Virus record (IMG/VR): IMGVR_UViG_3300005253_001115
Coordinates: 124,001-188,000 of that record
Direction: 5' to 3' (one strand)
From: a virus
Length of the DNA stretch: 64,000 bases
A program made the translations under genes and the position numbers. Positions 28,201 to 35,715 of this stretch are shown one piece after another; position 1 is the first letter of the stretch, and every line of letters begins with the position of its first letter. The notes beneath the pieces are model-generated. The model did not search any database, was not told the DNA's origin, and saw only the letters and a program-made list of their open reading frames with translations.

Positions 28201-28790
28201 AGCTCCTTTACAGCCGCAAGTTCGTTTAGGCCCTGAGTTTCTAGATCCGCGTCTTTGGGAGCTTCCTTGATACCTGTTGAATTGGCAGTCTCGTCCCCCT
28301 CCTGAGCAGCACCTGGATCTACTTGGACTCGCTTGATTAGGTTTCTCGCGAGTTCGCCCTGGGGAGACAGCTTAGCCGCTTCTGTGCCAGAGCCGTTTGC
28401 GTTAACGCCATAGCGGATGCCGGTCTTTCCGCCGGTTGGGAAGAACGAAACGGTGCCTATCTGGTGACCGGCAGAGACCTTCTCTCCCACTTGTACATTG
28501 ACAGATCCCAAATTTGCATAGGAGGTATTTGGGAATTCTGCAAGATTTACGTTGGGGTCAGACGGGGTGCGGCCGGAGAGGTCCGTGCCATTCTCTGTAG
28601 CGGCCAGAATAATGGTGAAGAACTTTTGGGACTTGATGATGGACTTGACGCGGCCGGGGTGTGTAGAACGGACCGGATCGCCTCCCCGAGCAAAGATGGA
28701 GAGCCTTTTGTCCTTAGCACCCAGGGGACCGACTTCCGCTTTGTCCTTGTCTATCGGAGACTTCATCCTGTCTAGAGAGTCTGTTGTCAT
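25269..28790 (-). CDS. Baseplate hub protein with degenerate LytM-like and lysozyme-like domains
   Basis: A 1173-residue protein. Residues about 30-146 have the outline of a LytM/M23 domain (PGRVKSII, YANLGSVNVQVGEKVSAGHQIGTV), but the zinc-binding HxxxD and HxH are not present (GIRYGV where HLH is expected). Residues about 215-900 contain a hub region starting VMVFISGVDVSGYLVGQLNI, like gp27/late-control D proteins. Residues about 972-1040 look like a soluble lytic transglycosylase core (NSGWNP, GSYGLFGLS), with Asn where the catalytic Glu of ESGxNP belongs. The C-terminus is acidic. The hub role is supported by the neighbouring spike gene. The two domains look structural or relic. Confidence 0.7.
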   Translation of the reverse strand: MTTDSLDRMKSPIDKDKAEVGPLGAKDKRLSIFARGGDPVRSTHPGRVKSIIKSQKFFTIILAATENGTDLSGRTPSDPNVNLAEFPNTSYANLGSVNVQVGEKVSAGHQIGTVSFFPTGGKTGIRYGVNANGSGTEAAKLSPQGELARNLIKRVQVDPGAAQEGDETANSTGIKEAPKDADLETQGLNELAAVKELESEGLLEQAGVSNFPYITRPQVKFVEHKNQVFSHDVMVFISGVDVSGYLVGQLNINIVDKDGWNECNLTLNNAMNNFVITQENMGFNNDLKGTFRTADGQGERKYSEQAKKDLIEYKNDLNRNPLVDIEKMRLTQVSITQGVENIDATGKQIDAVSNATGKVVPPVKGEAVAPKKNRAEKTTFQANTGLTDRRWQLGFMSTVFHKHDPIRVFRKNPIREANEWMPAFTGYLSEISYDTNYINGQSQVKISCYDIRAIAAKMRVQETAVTGVTNPRALFQGKDAAGSASLFTDLLSPTIQGHPLQAKRYEDVMEFLITGTSTESEELNKAFGESKFRRGIGDFTLGEKISYRPGDSKAEKKIAPDPLEHWHALCLFGTNGANQFRRVSLDGDASEKVGGVIKTIKKTTEKEEQLLNSTQGSVSAEKVAAATGNLDRRYLTAAEATYIGKATTHDGEWSPHKQYVHFLLPASGTGAKNLLDSDVENANSNQIDFRSRLDIMQDFSARIDYQFWVSPMGDFIVEFPQYDFMPEDYGEYSTVFKVDKHLTSDTIQDEAGDMVTCVIAHGRIRPEGEASNIPDFIQPKAVVVSPMMMMRYGVLEHELTLPFVSQVDALGRLAQIEFQKKLAESNKMNMAFNYRPWILPNRPMEHMERKRIGLTTVVNNSLTVFKEGNTAITTRYVRRQIFRPDGTANYTFIFSGTTMPITYREIFENSTITPATGSAKGTPVLAGSEDRTTSLPAKEEPLQTETSAQVSTGVQDIAEPGGSPVPSAESVGRFLAMAQQNSGWNPLNRLLDGSYGLFGLSSEQREGLGIGDSADINEQTIAADGYWRKLTYKWKGDFDMVAAEFDLGPDGIKNPLTLENWKKTKGAVNKKLGAAWEKIAQPLKSAYSELFPGEVDPVEVAKSAEAKAAVEEAETAGVLPSGQGFQSTVGVLVFATSDVAATPSTEAGAIEVQAEQSRFKYEFDFGDEDEDQG

Positions 28791-28861
28791 TATTGTGCCT
28801 GATGCTGGAACCCGGGCACCTCATCGACGCTCTCCGGGTATAAGTCTACGTAAAGCTTCTC
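28790..28861 (-). other. In-frame extension after the TAG of the upstream gene (possible readthrough)
   Basis: Directly after the TAG at 28862-28864 the same frame stays open for 23 codons and then ends in a TAA that shares its last two bases with the hub ATG (TAATG). The peptide begins EKLYVDLYPESVDEVPGFQ and looks coding. No ATG, GTG or TTG can start it as its own gene, apart from a GTG nine codons from its end. An SD-like AGGAG overlaps the TAG. It could be a readthrough extension, a gene split by a point mutation, or chance. Confidence 0.4.
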
Positions 28862-29416
28862 CTAAGAGATAACCTCTCCCGCTCCCGGAAGCTCTGGCAG
28901 CACATCTTCGTCCTCAGGGGCTTCATCTTCGACAATTTGTACCCCAAGGGCACCCAAAATTTGTTCAGCACTTGTGGGGCTGTTCACTGTAATTTGCGCA
29001 GTCTTTGCCAGCCACGGGTGCATACCTGTAGGCGTAAAAGAAACCGCCACTATCGGGATTCCCCAGAGAGCAGCCAGCAGCGGGATTTCCAAAGTGGACC
29101 CGTTCTCCACAACCACAGCGTCAGCACGGAGCAGAAGCCACTGGTCACGCCATACGAGGTGATCGGTGCTGGCAAGCTGGTCAGCTTGCAGCAAGGTGTC
29201 CCGGGCTTCTGACAGGGACTTCCAGAGTCCAGCATCGAGCTGGAACCCCTCGGCGAACCGAGCTGCCCTCTCGGCAGGTTCCTTGTCGGCCAGAATCTCA
29301 GCCAGAGACTCCTCTTGCATAGAGAATGGATACCCGGGCGTAAAGGCGGGCACCAGTCCCCGCAGGGACAATGCCCACGGCGGCTCCTTACCGTTGTAGT
29401 GCATGTAAATGAACAT
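28862..29416 (-). CDS. Hypothetical protein, possible nucleoside deoxyribosyltransferase-like fold
   Basis: A 184-residue protein whose ATG directly follows the stop of the upstream gene. The segment near residues 97-122 (LLRADAVVVENGSTLEIPLL, then ALWGIPIVAVS) recalls the Rossmann-like core of nucleoside 2-deoxyribosyltransferases (A-D-x-V-V, then E-x-x-x-A and G-x-P-V). The N-terminal strand MFIYMHYNG would fit the first strand. Key catalytic residues cannot be confirmed, so the link is weak. The C-terminus is acidic and the frame reopens after the TAG (see the extension). Confidence 0.5.
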   Translation of the reverse strand: MFIYMHYNGKEPPWALSLRGLVPAFTPGYPFSMQEESLAEILADKEPAERAARFAEGFQLDAGLWKSLSEARDTLLQADQLASTDHLVWRDQWLLLRADAVVVENGSTLEIPLLAALWGIPIVAVSFTPTGMHPWLAKTAQITVNSPTSAEQILGALGVQIVEDEAPEDEDVLPELPGAGEVIS

Positions 29417-29932
29417 CTACTTCTTCTTTACCCCCGGCCCCCTAACGTGCCCCGGGGAAAACAACCTGTCCACAGTGTGCTCTGCGATACGGTCTGCCAG
29501 TTCCGACCCGAGGCCAAAGGCCCAGGCCATTTCTCGCATCATTCCGACGATGGCCATGTTACCGGCAGCCCTCTCGAATTTCTCATCCTCGAAACCAGTG
29601 TCTATGCCACGGGCTTCCATCATCGTGGTGAAAGCGATCACAATGTTGTGAGCAGCCTCTTGTCTGGTAAAGGACCGGGCCAGAATCTCATCTAGAGACC
29701 GGAAGTAGTTGATGCCTATCTGGTGATTCCTGCGTTTCTTCCCGTCCTTGCTCCTCTCGGGCTCTGGTTCCGGCTTGGGCTTGGGCGTGCGAACCGGACG
29801 GTTGTACTTGTCCGGCTCCAGATCCAGGCCAGGACCTTCTCCGTCTACAATCTGATCCCGCATGGATAGCGAATCTGGGTGGTCTTCCGACCTAACGCGC
29901 ACAGCACCCACGCCTCTCTTAGGTCTAGGCAT
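29417..29932 (-). CDS. Hypothetical protein
   Basis: A 171-residue protein with a basic N-terminus (MPRPKRGVGAVRVR) and a Pro/Lys/Glu-rich linker at residues 50-68. A helical C-terminal half follows (AAHNIVIAFTTMMEARGID). It ends in a Lys-rich tail. No family is recognised. The position between replication and tail genes and the unstructured linker would fit a DNA-binding or assembly factor, but this is not shown by any motif. Confidence 0.55.
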   Translation of the reverse strand: MPRPKRGVGAVRVRSEDHPDSLSMRDQIVDGEGPGLDLEPDKYNRPVRTPKPKPEPEPERSKDGKKRRNHQIGINYFRSLDEILARSFTRQEAAHNIVIAFTTMMEARGIDTGFEDEKFERAAGNMAIVGMMREMAWAFGLGSELADRIAEHTVDRLFSPGHVRGPGVKKK

Positions 29933-30470
29933 CGAAGGATCTCCTTACTTTACGAGCCTCAAGGATAGTCCTGCCGTTCTCACCGATCTCGCGTAGAGCG
30001 AAGTAGGTCTCGTTCAGGTTTTGTCTAGCCATTTCACCGATACCCTTCAGGCTCTTCCATTGTGCCTGTCGTCTGATGACAGGTCCAAATACATAACGGA
30101 TCGCGGCTTCACGAGTTTCCTTGTTGGAGCACTTCTTCATCAGATCGTTATACTCGGTAAAGAGGTAGCTCTCTCCCGTGGAAATGACAATTTGCAGCTC
30201 GTCAATGGCGATGGAAGTCTGGATCATGATACCAGTGAGGCGGTCCCGGTATGCCTGGGTTTCCTGCATCTCGTCAATCAGTTGCTTCAGGTCGTCAGCA
30301 GTCTTGGGCTCAAACGGCTTGCGGTTGTCCTTGGCGAAAATGATGTAACGCCGTATCTCGTCCTTGAGCGAGCTATCCAGAGCGAATTTCTGTAGCTTGG
30401 CCTGACGGTTGATCTTGATGACTTTCTCATCCCCCATGGCCTCTGCAAATAGGTTTTCGGCCTCAGCCAT
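29925..30470 (-). CDS. Hypothetical helical protein
   Basis: A 181-residue, highly helical and charged protein. It has long amphipathic stretches (SLKDEIRRYIIFAKD, DDLKQLIDEMQETQAYRDRL) and a basic C-terminus (ILEARKVRRSF). It overlaps both neighbours by 8 nt, so the operon is tightly coupled. I do not recognise a family. Confidence 0.55.
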   Translation of the reverse strand: MAEAENLFAEAMGDEKVIKINRQAKLQKFALDSSLKDEIRRYIIFAKDNRKPFEPKTADDLKQLIDEMQETQAYRDRLTGIMIQTSIAIDELQIVISTGESYLFTEYNDLMKKCSNKETREAAIRYVFGPVIRRQAQWKSLKGIGEMARQNLNETYFALREIGENGRTILEARKVRRSFDA

Positions 30471-30855
30471 CTTTCTTTCTCCTATAGATGAATACGTACA
30501 TACGGTTCTTCAGATATGCACCGAACTTGATTAAGCGAATAGAAGAGTCTGGTTTGCCTCTTAGCTTGGGTAGAACCATGTCCTTGGGCTTCTCACCCTT
30601 CTTCACATAGTCCAACAACACGTAGAAGTTGTCGTCTATAATAGAGGGGCTGCCCTTAAAGTCCAGCACGTAACCTACGCAGTAACCTCTTTTGTTGTAA
30701 AACCCTGTGAGTGTCACTTTGTGGTCGTTGAAGAGCTTCTCGGAACGTGGCTCCAAATCCGACACAGCCTTAGCCACTCTCAGAACGTATTTATGCTCCG
30801 TAACCTTCAAGAGGCTACCAATAGGGTAGATCATCCATGTCAACTTACTCTTCAT
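30463..30855 (-). CDS. Hypothetical protein
   Basis: A protein of up to 130 residues. The start is uncertain: ATG codons at 30855 and 30834 are both possible, and neither has a clear ribosome site. The reading upstream to 30909 would run inside the neighbouring gene. The sequence is mixed alpha/beta with a basic C-terminus (FGAYLKNRMYVFIYRRKKDG). No family is recognised. Confidence 0.5.
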   Translation of the reverse strand: MKSKLTWMIYPIGSLLKVTEHKYVLRVAKAVSDLEPRSEKLFNDHKVTLTGFYNKRGYCVGYVLDFKGSPSIIDDNFYVLLDYVKKGEKPKDMVLPKLRGKPDSSIRLIKFGAYLKNRMYVFIYRRKKDG

Positions 30856-31075
30856 CGTCGTCGTCGTTATTTGTAAAATACACCACTGGCATAAAGATCG
30901 GCCACCCAAAAGCTGAAATTACGGTCCAGAAACGGTACGCTATAGGCCCCACGTCGTACTCGTCTGCGGGATTGAAACCCTCCTCAAGGCTCTCGGCGTC
31001 CAACAGCCACAGCTCCACTAGTCGGTAGCACCCTACCCCAAACCAAATTCCAAACACGATGCCGTATAGATCCAA
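30845..31075 (-). CDS. Small membrane protein with two TM segments
   Basis: A 76-residue protein with a TTG start at 31075 and AGGA eight nt upstream, overlapping the sliding-clamp stop. Residues about 4-25 (LYGIVFGIWFGVGCYRLVEL) and 49-67 (FWTVISAFGWPIFMPVVYF) are hydrophobic. A charged loop and an acidic tail (NNDDDDEE) follow. Two TM segments in about 70 residues is the size of a class II holin or a small membrane anchor. Its place beside the clamp gene does not point to lysis. Confidence 0.5.
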   Translation of the reverse strand: MDLYGIVFGIWFGVGCYRLVELWLLDAESLEEGFNPADEYDVGPIAYRFWTVISAFGWPIFMPVVYFTNNDDDDEE

Positions 31076-31079
31076 TAGT

Positions 31080-32192
31080 CTAGTCCTGTAGAACTGGAGA
31101 CACGGAGGATGCGGGGACCTTGAGGCTCTCCATCACGATCGTGTCTTCCATGACCAGTAAGCGCGTCGGGCCGTACTTCAGCCCCTCGTCTCGGGTCAGC
31201 TTCAAAATGTCTTGGAAGGTATCCGAGCTTACTCGGAATTCCACATCTTCGTCACCATCCATAGTGACGTTAATGTCGAACTCAGACTCCATCTCTCCGG
31301 CAGCGCTCTCCGCAGAGAGGACGGCCAAGCCCTCCTTCTTGATGGTGACGAAAAATCGTGCTCCGTCCTTGTCCGCAGACCGGATGATGCCTTTGGTGGC
31401 GTCGATTGCGTCAGTTACTGCATTGCCGTCGAACTCTACCACGGCGAGATGATCTCCCTCGGATTTAAGCTGGGTAATCACCTCCTTCACATCCTGAGAG
31501 TCTTCTTGCATCACGGCGTGATAGAGATCAAATGTGTCCGTCCGAAGACGAAAGAAACAATCGTCAGCACCCATCTTGACGACACCATCGGGCTGAACCT
31601 TGGATATGATGTTCCGCCAGACCTCTAGCTCGACTGTGAGTTGGAAAGCTTCCTTGGCACGAATCTCCTCATTGGAGACCCCGTAGTGTGTACCCATGTA
31701 GGTGTCGTAAGCGCTGATGTTCAGCTCTCTGTTCTCGACTTGGAGAATGACGGTAGGGCTGCTGGCGTCTATTAGCGGCTTGAATGCCGTGGCCCCGGTT
31801 GCGAATACCAGCAGCTTAGCCGGAACCACAGCCTGGACTTTCACAGTATCCTCTGGGCGCTCGATGTCGATGTCCTCTTCAGGGAGAACCCGAATGGCAC
31901 CACGGGTTCTACCCATAGTTACATTAACATTGTCCCCGTCTTCGAATACCATTGTAAGCGTCTTCGTCTTGGGCTTCACAGACCCTAGGAACTCGATCTT
32001 CGTGCAACACGCACCCTCGCCAGAGCTGGACTCAAGCTTCAAGGGCACCTGAACGTAAGCCTCGGGGTTGGACGCCTCGATACGCGCCTTCCCGTCCGCC
32101 AGCTTCAGGATGCAGTCCACCTCTGTACCCAGAAGGGATGTAATGGTAGAAACTGCCATGTTGTAGGACTCAGATTCGACTACCAGTTCCAT
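31080..32192 (-). CDS. DNA sliding clamp (DnaN-like processivity factor)
   Basis: A 370-residue protein, the length of bacterial beta clamps, which have three repeated domains of about 120 residues. The N-terminus (MELVVESESYNMAVSTITSL) and the third-domain pattern (VVEFDGNAVTDAIDATKGI) fit the DnaN/PCNA fold, and the whole protein is acidic as clamps are. The clamp rings DNA and tethers the replicative polymerase. Its neighbours are a DEDDh exonuclease and the UvrD-like helicase. The family is inferred from length, composition and context. Confidence 0.6.
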   Translation of the reverse strand: MELVVESESYNMAVSTITSLLGTEVDCILKLADGKARIEASNPEAYVQVPLKLESSSGEGACCTKIEFLGSVKPKTKTLTMVFEDGDNVNVTMGRTRGAIRVLPEEDIDIERPEDTVKVQAVVPAKLLVFATGATAFKPLIDASSPTVILQVENRELNISAYDTYMGTHYGVSNEEIRAKEAFQLTVELEVWRNIISKVQPDGVVKMGADDCFFRLRTDTFDLYHAVMQEDSQDVKEVITQLKSEGDHLAVVEFDGNAVTDAIDATKGIIRSADKDGARFFVTIKKEGLAVLSAESAAGEMESEFDINVTMDGDEDVEFRVSSDTFQDILKLTRDEGLKYGPTRLLVMEDTIVMESLKVPASSVSPVLQD

Positions 32193-32194
32193 GC

Positions 32195-32770
32195 TTACCT
32201 CATCACAGAGAGAAGAATTGTCGCGATCATGCGAGCGTCATCCACGCCCCTGTGGGGTCGTCCATCGAACTTTAGACCCAGAATATCCAGGGCCTTTCCT
32301 ACACCGAATCCCTTGGATCGCCCTGTCAGCATCGAGAAAAGCCCCTTGATGTTGTAGTGTGCCCGCGCGAACGGGTACGTGATGCCCTTCCTGGCGCATT
32401 CTCGGTAAAGCTGAACTCGGTCGTAATCTCCCCAGCTACCCCAGGGTTGCTGGCTGAGATCAAACTTGTTCGCTTTGCACCAAACCTTCAGGTCATTCTT
32501 TAGTGTGACCTCCAGATTCGGCTTGTCCTTCACATCCTCGAAGGTTAGGCTCGTCAGTTCCTCGCAGAACTGTCCCATGGGGCCATCCGGCCGCACTAGA
32601 AAAGATTCGACCGCCTCGATTTCCTTGGCGGGCAGGTTGTAAATGACAGCCCCGATCTCGGTGATTTCCTGATCTTGGGCGGCTACCCAGCCTGCGGGCT
32701 TATCGGCATCGTCATCTCGGAAGCACGTAGCCTCGAAATCGACAATCAGCATTTTTGACCATTGGTGCAT
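32195..32770 (-). CDS. DEDDh 3'-5' exonuclease (ERI1/DnaQ-like)
   Basis: A 191-residue protein. The motif LIVDFEATC near residues 8-16 supplies the first Asp/Glu of the DEDD set. EIGAV follows near 38. A conserved D appears in SWGDYDRVQL near 115. HRGVDDARM near 178 gives the histidine and last Asp. ERI1-type enzymes trim 3' ends of RNA or DNA; DnaQ-type ones proofread. A nuclease role in DNA repair or nucleotide scavenging is likely. The start ATG shares one base with the stop of the UvrD-like gene (TAATG). Confidence 0.8.
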   Translation of the reverse strand: MHQWSKMLIVDFEATCFRDDDADKPAGWVAAQDQEITEIGAVIYNLPAKEIEAVESFLVRPDGPMGQFCEELTSLTFEDVKDKPNLEVTLKNDLKVWCKANKFDLSQQPWGSWGDYDRVQLYRECARKGITYPFARAHYNIKGLFSMLTGRSKGFGVGKALDILGLKFDGRPHRGVDDARMIATILLSVMR

Positions 32771-35715
32771 TATTCAATCTCCTCTTCTGGATCGCGCCCG
32801 AACATTTCGAACATGAAAGGACTTGGGTCCTGTTCCTGTATACTGCTCCATTTGCGTACTTGCTCGGGATAACTGACGTGAAGGTGGTCTTTGGCTCTGG
32901 TGACGGCCACGTAGAACAGTCTACGCTCCTCGTCACCTCGTCCTTCGTCCACGGCTAGTGTGAAGGGCACCACACCTGCTGCGGCCCCCACAATGAATAC
33001 TATCGGAAACTCCAGACCTTTACTTGAGTGCATTGACATCAGGGACACAGCGTCATCGACTCGATTATCGTCCCCTTCCTGCACCAACGCGATCTGCTGG
33101 AGAAACTTCTCCAGCGAGGGCTTCGAGTTGGCATCTTCAAATTCTCCAATTCCGATGACGAACGTCTCCAGATTCTCCAATCGCTGGATGCTCCGGGGTC
33201 CGTCTTTTTCTTCATCAGCCTCATTCTTGAGATGGCCCATGTAGCCACTTTCTCGAACAAGCTCATCAACTACGGTCATTAAGCTCCTACCGTTGCGCAT
33301 CTCCTCTCGTTTTCGTTCCATTAGCATAGCAAATTCATCGAGAAGCGCCCGTGTTGATTTTCGCCCGGTCCTGATCTTGGCCGCAGCGTCCGTTACGTTG
33401 ATTCCCTCTTTCTTGGCCAATATGTCTATCTTGCCGATCAGGACATCTCCAACGCCTCTCTTAGGATACGAAATCGCTTGCGCAAAAGCTGCACTATCCG
33501 CCGGGTTCGTGAGGAGCTTCATGTAGGCCAGAGTCGTCTTGATTTCCTTACGAGCGAAAAAGCTGGGGCCTCCCTTGGTCTTGTAGGGAATGCTGCTCTG
33601 GCTAAGGGCCATCTCAAACGCCTGGGATTGCTTGTTGAGGCGATAGATGACTGCCATGTCCCCCCACTTGTATCCCTTGTCGTGATAGCAGTGCATCAGA
33701 TGCGCAGTCTGGTTAGCTTCCTCCCACTCGTTCTCATATCGGTGGATTTCTACAGCACCACCCTCACCCCTCTCCGATATGAGTTCCACGTCATCGTTGT
33801 TTGGGTTCTGCCGTATTACATTCTGTGCCTTCTCCAGAATCTCTGACCGGGACCGGTAGTTCCTAGGCAACTCTAGGATCAAGGCTCCGGGATAGTCCTT
33901 CTGGAAATTCTTGAGGTTCTCCGGCTTGGCTCCCCGCCAGGAAAATATGGATTGGTCATAATCCCCAACCATAAACAAGTTTCCGTGGGACGCAAGAATT
34001 CTTGCGATGGCGTATTGGACATCGTTCGTGTCCTGGGCCTCATCGACCATGATGAACTTGAAGCGCTTGGATAGCTTGGTAGCGATGTCCGGGCACTTCG
34101 TCAGGATCTTCCATGTCAGGTACAACATACCGCTGAAATCGACGGCATTGGCGTCGTGAAGCTCACGAATGTACATACCGATACGGGGGTCGCAGTTCTC
34201 CAGATCGAACGGCTTAGCGCTTTCTCGGAGGTCTCCTGCGACGTTCATTAGCCTGCCTCGCTCTTTCGGACCCAGCTTTAGGTCTTCGTCCTCCTGCTCT
34301 GCCGCCCACATTCGGTGGACCTTTTGCATTAGGCCCTTGCAGTCATCATCGTCGTAGATGGAAAAACCGTCTCTCAGTCCTACCCTATCGCCGTAGCTGC
34401 GAAGCAGTTTCACACCCATTTTGTGGAAAGTGCTGACCCAGACGCGCTTGGCTCCGGGATCAGAAGCCAGGATACGCTCCTTCATCTCGGTGGACGCCTT
34501 GTTGGTGAAGGTAATGCAACAGATCGAGCGCGGGTCCTCTCCCCGAGCAAGGAGACGGATCACCCGCTGGGTGAGGGTGGCCGTTTTACCAGAATTGTGA
34601 GTAACCGTAAAATCCTCCAGCAGATATAAGCTGTCTCCGTCTAGAGCGAACCCAAAATATTCGTCAGGTGCTGATTCTTTTAGACTGAACCCCGTAACAC
34701 GGTGATTTTTAATCTGCTTTCTGTAAGATCCTTTCTTTCTACTTAGCTTAGCTGGAATTAAGTCGCAGTTACCAGAAATAGATACCTTCCAGTAAGTTCC
34801 CCATCTTTCCGATCCCCTGTATGTGCAATATTTATCTACTGGTCGCGTGTAAGCGGCGAACCCCAGACTTCGCGCCAAAAAGGCAATGTCTTCAAGCAGT
34901 GCTTCGCGTTTCTGCGTAATCTCATAGCACCCCTTGCCATAATAGCCGTCAGAATCAATCAACCCAGCTAACAGCCACAAACGATCGTCCACGCTTGCGG
35001 TTAGATATACTTTTGGTATGTGTTTATTTTCCAGAACACCTATTTGTCGTAGACTGTTGCGAGCAGGATTTTTGAAAGGTTTAACTAAGCCCCCCGACTG
35101 CACTGCCGCATACGTTGTCGCTTTATTACCCCCGGGCAGCTTATATTTGTTTATTTCGGAACCCAAGGAAGTGGCCCAAGCACACCACGCTTCCTGCACT
35201 TCGTTATCCATAGTGGTTAATGTAGGGCTGTGAGAACATCCGTCGCCCAACCAAAGACCTAGTATGTATGGAGGGACAGGAAGTTCAGATTTAGCTTCCC
35301 AGTTAATTGCTTCGGAACGATAAAGCTTAGATCTAGCTTTAAGTCCGGGTCCCTGTTGAATAAAGGTAGAAACCTTCATGTTAAAGTTAGGTTTATCCTT
35401 GTGTCTATTTCCTGACCGGCGTAGAGCAAGAATGTGATCTTCGTTTACAAAAAACGATTTTCCTTTTACCGGAATGACTTCATACATTTTACCGAAGCCT
35501 GTTTTTAGCTCTAAAACTCGCCTGGGTTTGCTGTCAGGTCCCATAAGAAGGTCACCGACAAGAACCCCACTCACGTCCTTCATGCTGCCATCAAACATAA
35601 TTACCCGAGTGCCGCGAGGGTGGCACCCCGGAACTGCTGTTACTAGGCAGGCTCCTGTGTAGTGGTTTGCGGCTTTTTCTTGTTCAGCATTGAGGTTAAC
35701 GGAAGAGGAACTCAT
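32770..35715 (-). CDS. UvrD/PcrA-like SF1 helicase containing an intein
   Basis: The precursor is 981 residues. The Walker A loop AVPG/SGKT is split after residue 30, where a 344-residue intein is inserted, and the helicase resumes with SGKTATLT. Other SF1 motifs are present: VDEAQDTND (II), DQSIFSWRG (III), RNYRS (IV), MSMHSSKGLEF (V) and FYVAVTRAKDHL (VI). The extein is about 637 residues. Such helicases unwind DNA in 3'-5' direction during repair or replication. The C-terminus is acidic (DPEEEIE). Splicing is needed for a working P-loop. Confidence 0.88.
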   Translation of the reverse strand: MSSSSVNLNAEQEKAANHYTGACLVTAVPGCHPRGTRVIMFDGSMKDVSGVLVGDLLMGPDSKPRRVLELKTGFGKMYEVIPVKGKSFFVNEDHILALRRSGNRHKDKPNFNMKVSTFIQQGPGLKARSKLYRSEAINWEAKSELPVPPYILGLWLGDGCSHSPTLTTMDNEVQEAWCAWATSLGSEINKYKLPGGNKATTYAAVQSGGLVKPFKNPARNSLRQIGVLENKHIPKVYLTASVDDRLWLLAGLIDSDGYYGKGCYEITQKREALLEDIAFLARSLGFAAYTRPVDKYCTYRGSERWGTYWKVSISGNCDLIPAKLSRKKGSYRKQIKNHRVTGFSLKESAPDEYFGFALDGDSLYLLEDFTVTHNSGKTATLTQRVIRLLARGEDPRSICCITFTNKASTEMKERILASDPGAKRVWVSTFHKMGVKLLRSYGDRVGLRDGFSIYDDDDCKGLMQKVHRMWAAEQEDEDLKLGPKERGRLMNVAGDLRESAKPFDLENCDPRIGMYIRELHDANAVDFSGMLYLTWKILTKCPDIATKLSKRFKFIMVDEAQDTNDVQYAIARILASHGNLFMVGDYDQSIFSWRGAKPENLKNFQKDYPGALILELPRNYRSRSEILEKAQNVIRQNPNNDDVELISERGEGGAVEIHRYENEWEEANQTAHLMHCYHDKGYKWGDMAVIYRLNKQSQAFEMALSQSSIPYKTKGGPSFFARKEIKTTLAYMKLLTNPADSAAFAQAISYPKRGVGDVLIGKIDILAKKEGINVTDAAAKIRTGRKSTRALLDEFAMLMERKREEMRNGRSLMTVVDELVRESGYMGHLKNEADEEKDGPRSIQRLENLETFVIGIGEFEDANSKPSLEKFLQQIALVQEGDDNRVDDAVSLMSMHSSKGLEFPIVFIVGAAAGVVPFTLAVDEGRGDEERRLFYVAVTRAKDHLHVSYPEQVRKWSSIQEQDPSPFMFEMFGRDPEEEIE
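34594..35625 (-). mobile_element. Class 1 intein with LAGLIDADG homing endonuclease in Walker A of UvrD-like helicase
   Basis: It encodes 344 residues, beginning with Cys at precursor residue 31 (block A CHPRGTRVIM) and ending THN before Ser. Block B carries the conserved histidine (FVNEDHIL). LAGLIDADG-like motifs lie at residues 152-159 (LGLWLGDG) and 248-257 (LLAGLIDSDG). Cys1, the penultimate His and final Asn, with Ser at +1, are the normal class 1 nucleophiles. The insertion lies between the two glycines of the P-loop, a common intein target. Confidence 0.9.

Noticed and set aside
28862-28864. TAG as a reassigned sense codon in this phage
   Set aside because: Other genes in the window end normally at TAG (for example at 671 and 31080) and large genes show no internal TAG, so a genome-wide recoding is not supported.
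30845-31075. Two-TM small protein as a holin
   Set aside because: Size fits, but there is no endolysin or spanin next to it and it sits between replication genes, so only a membrane protein is reported.
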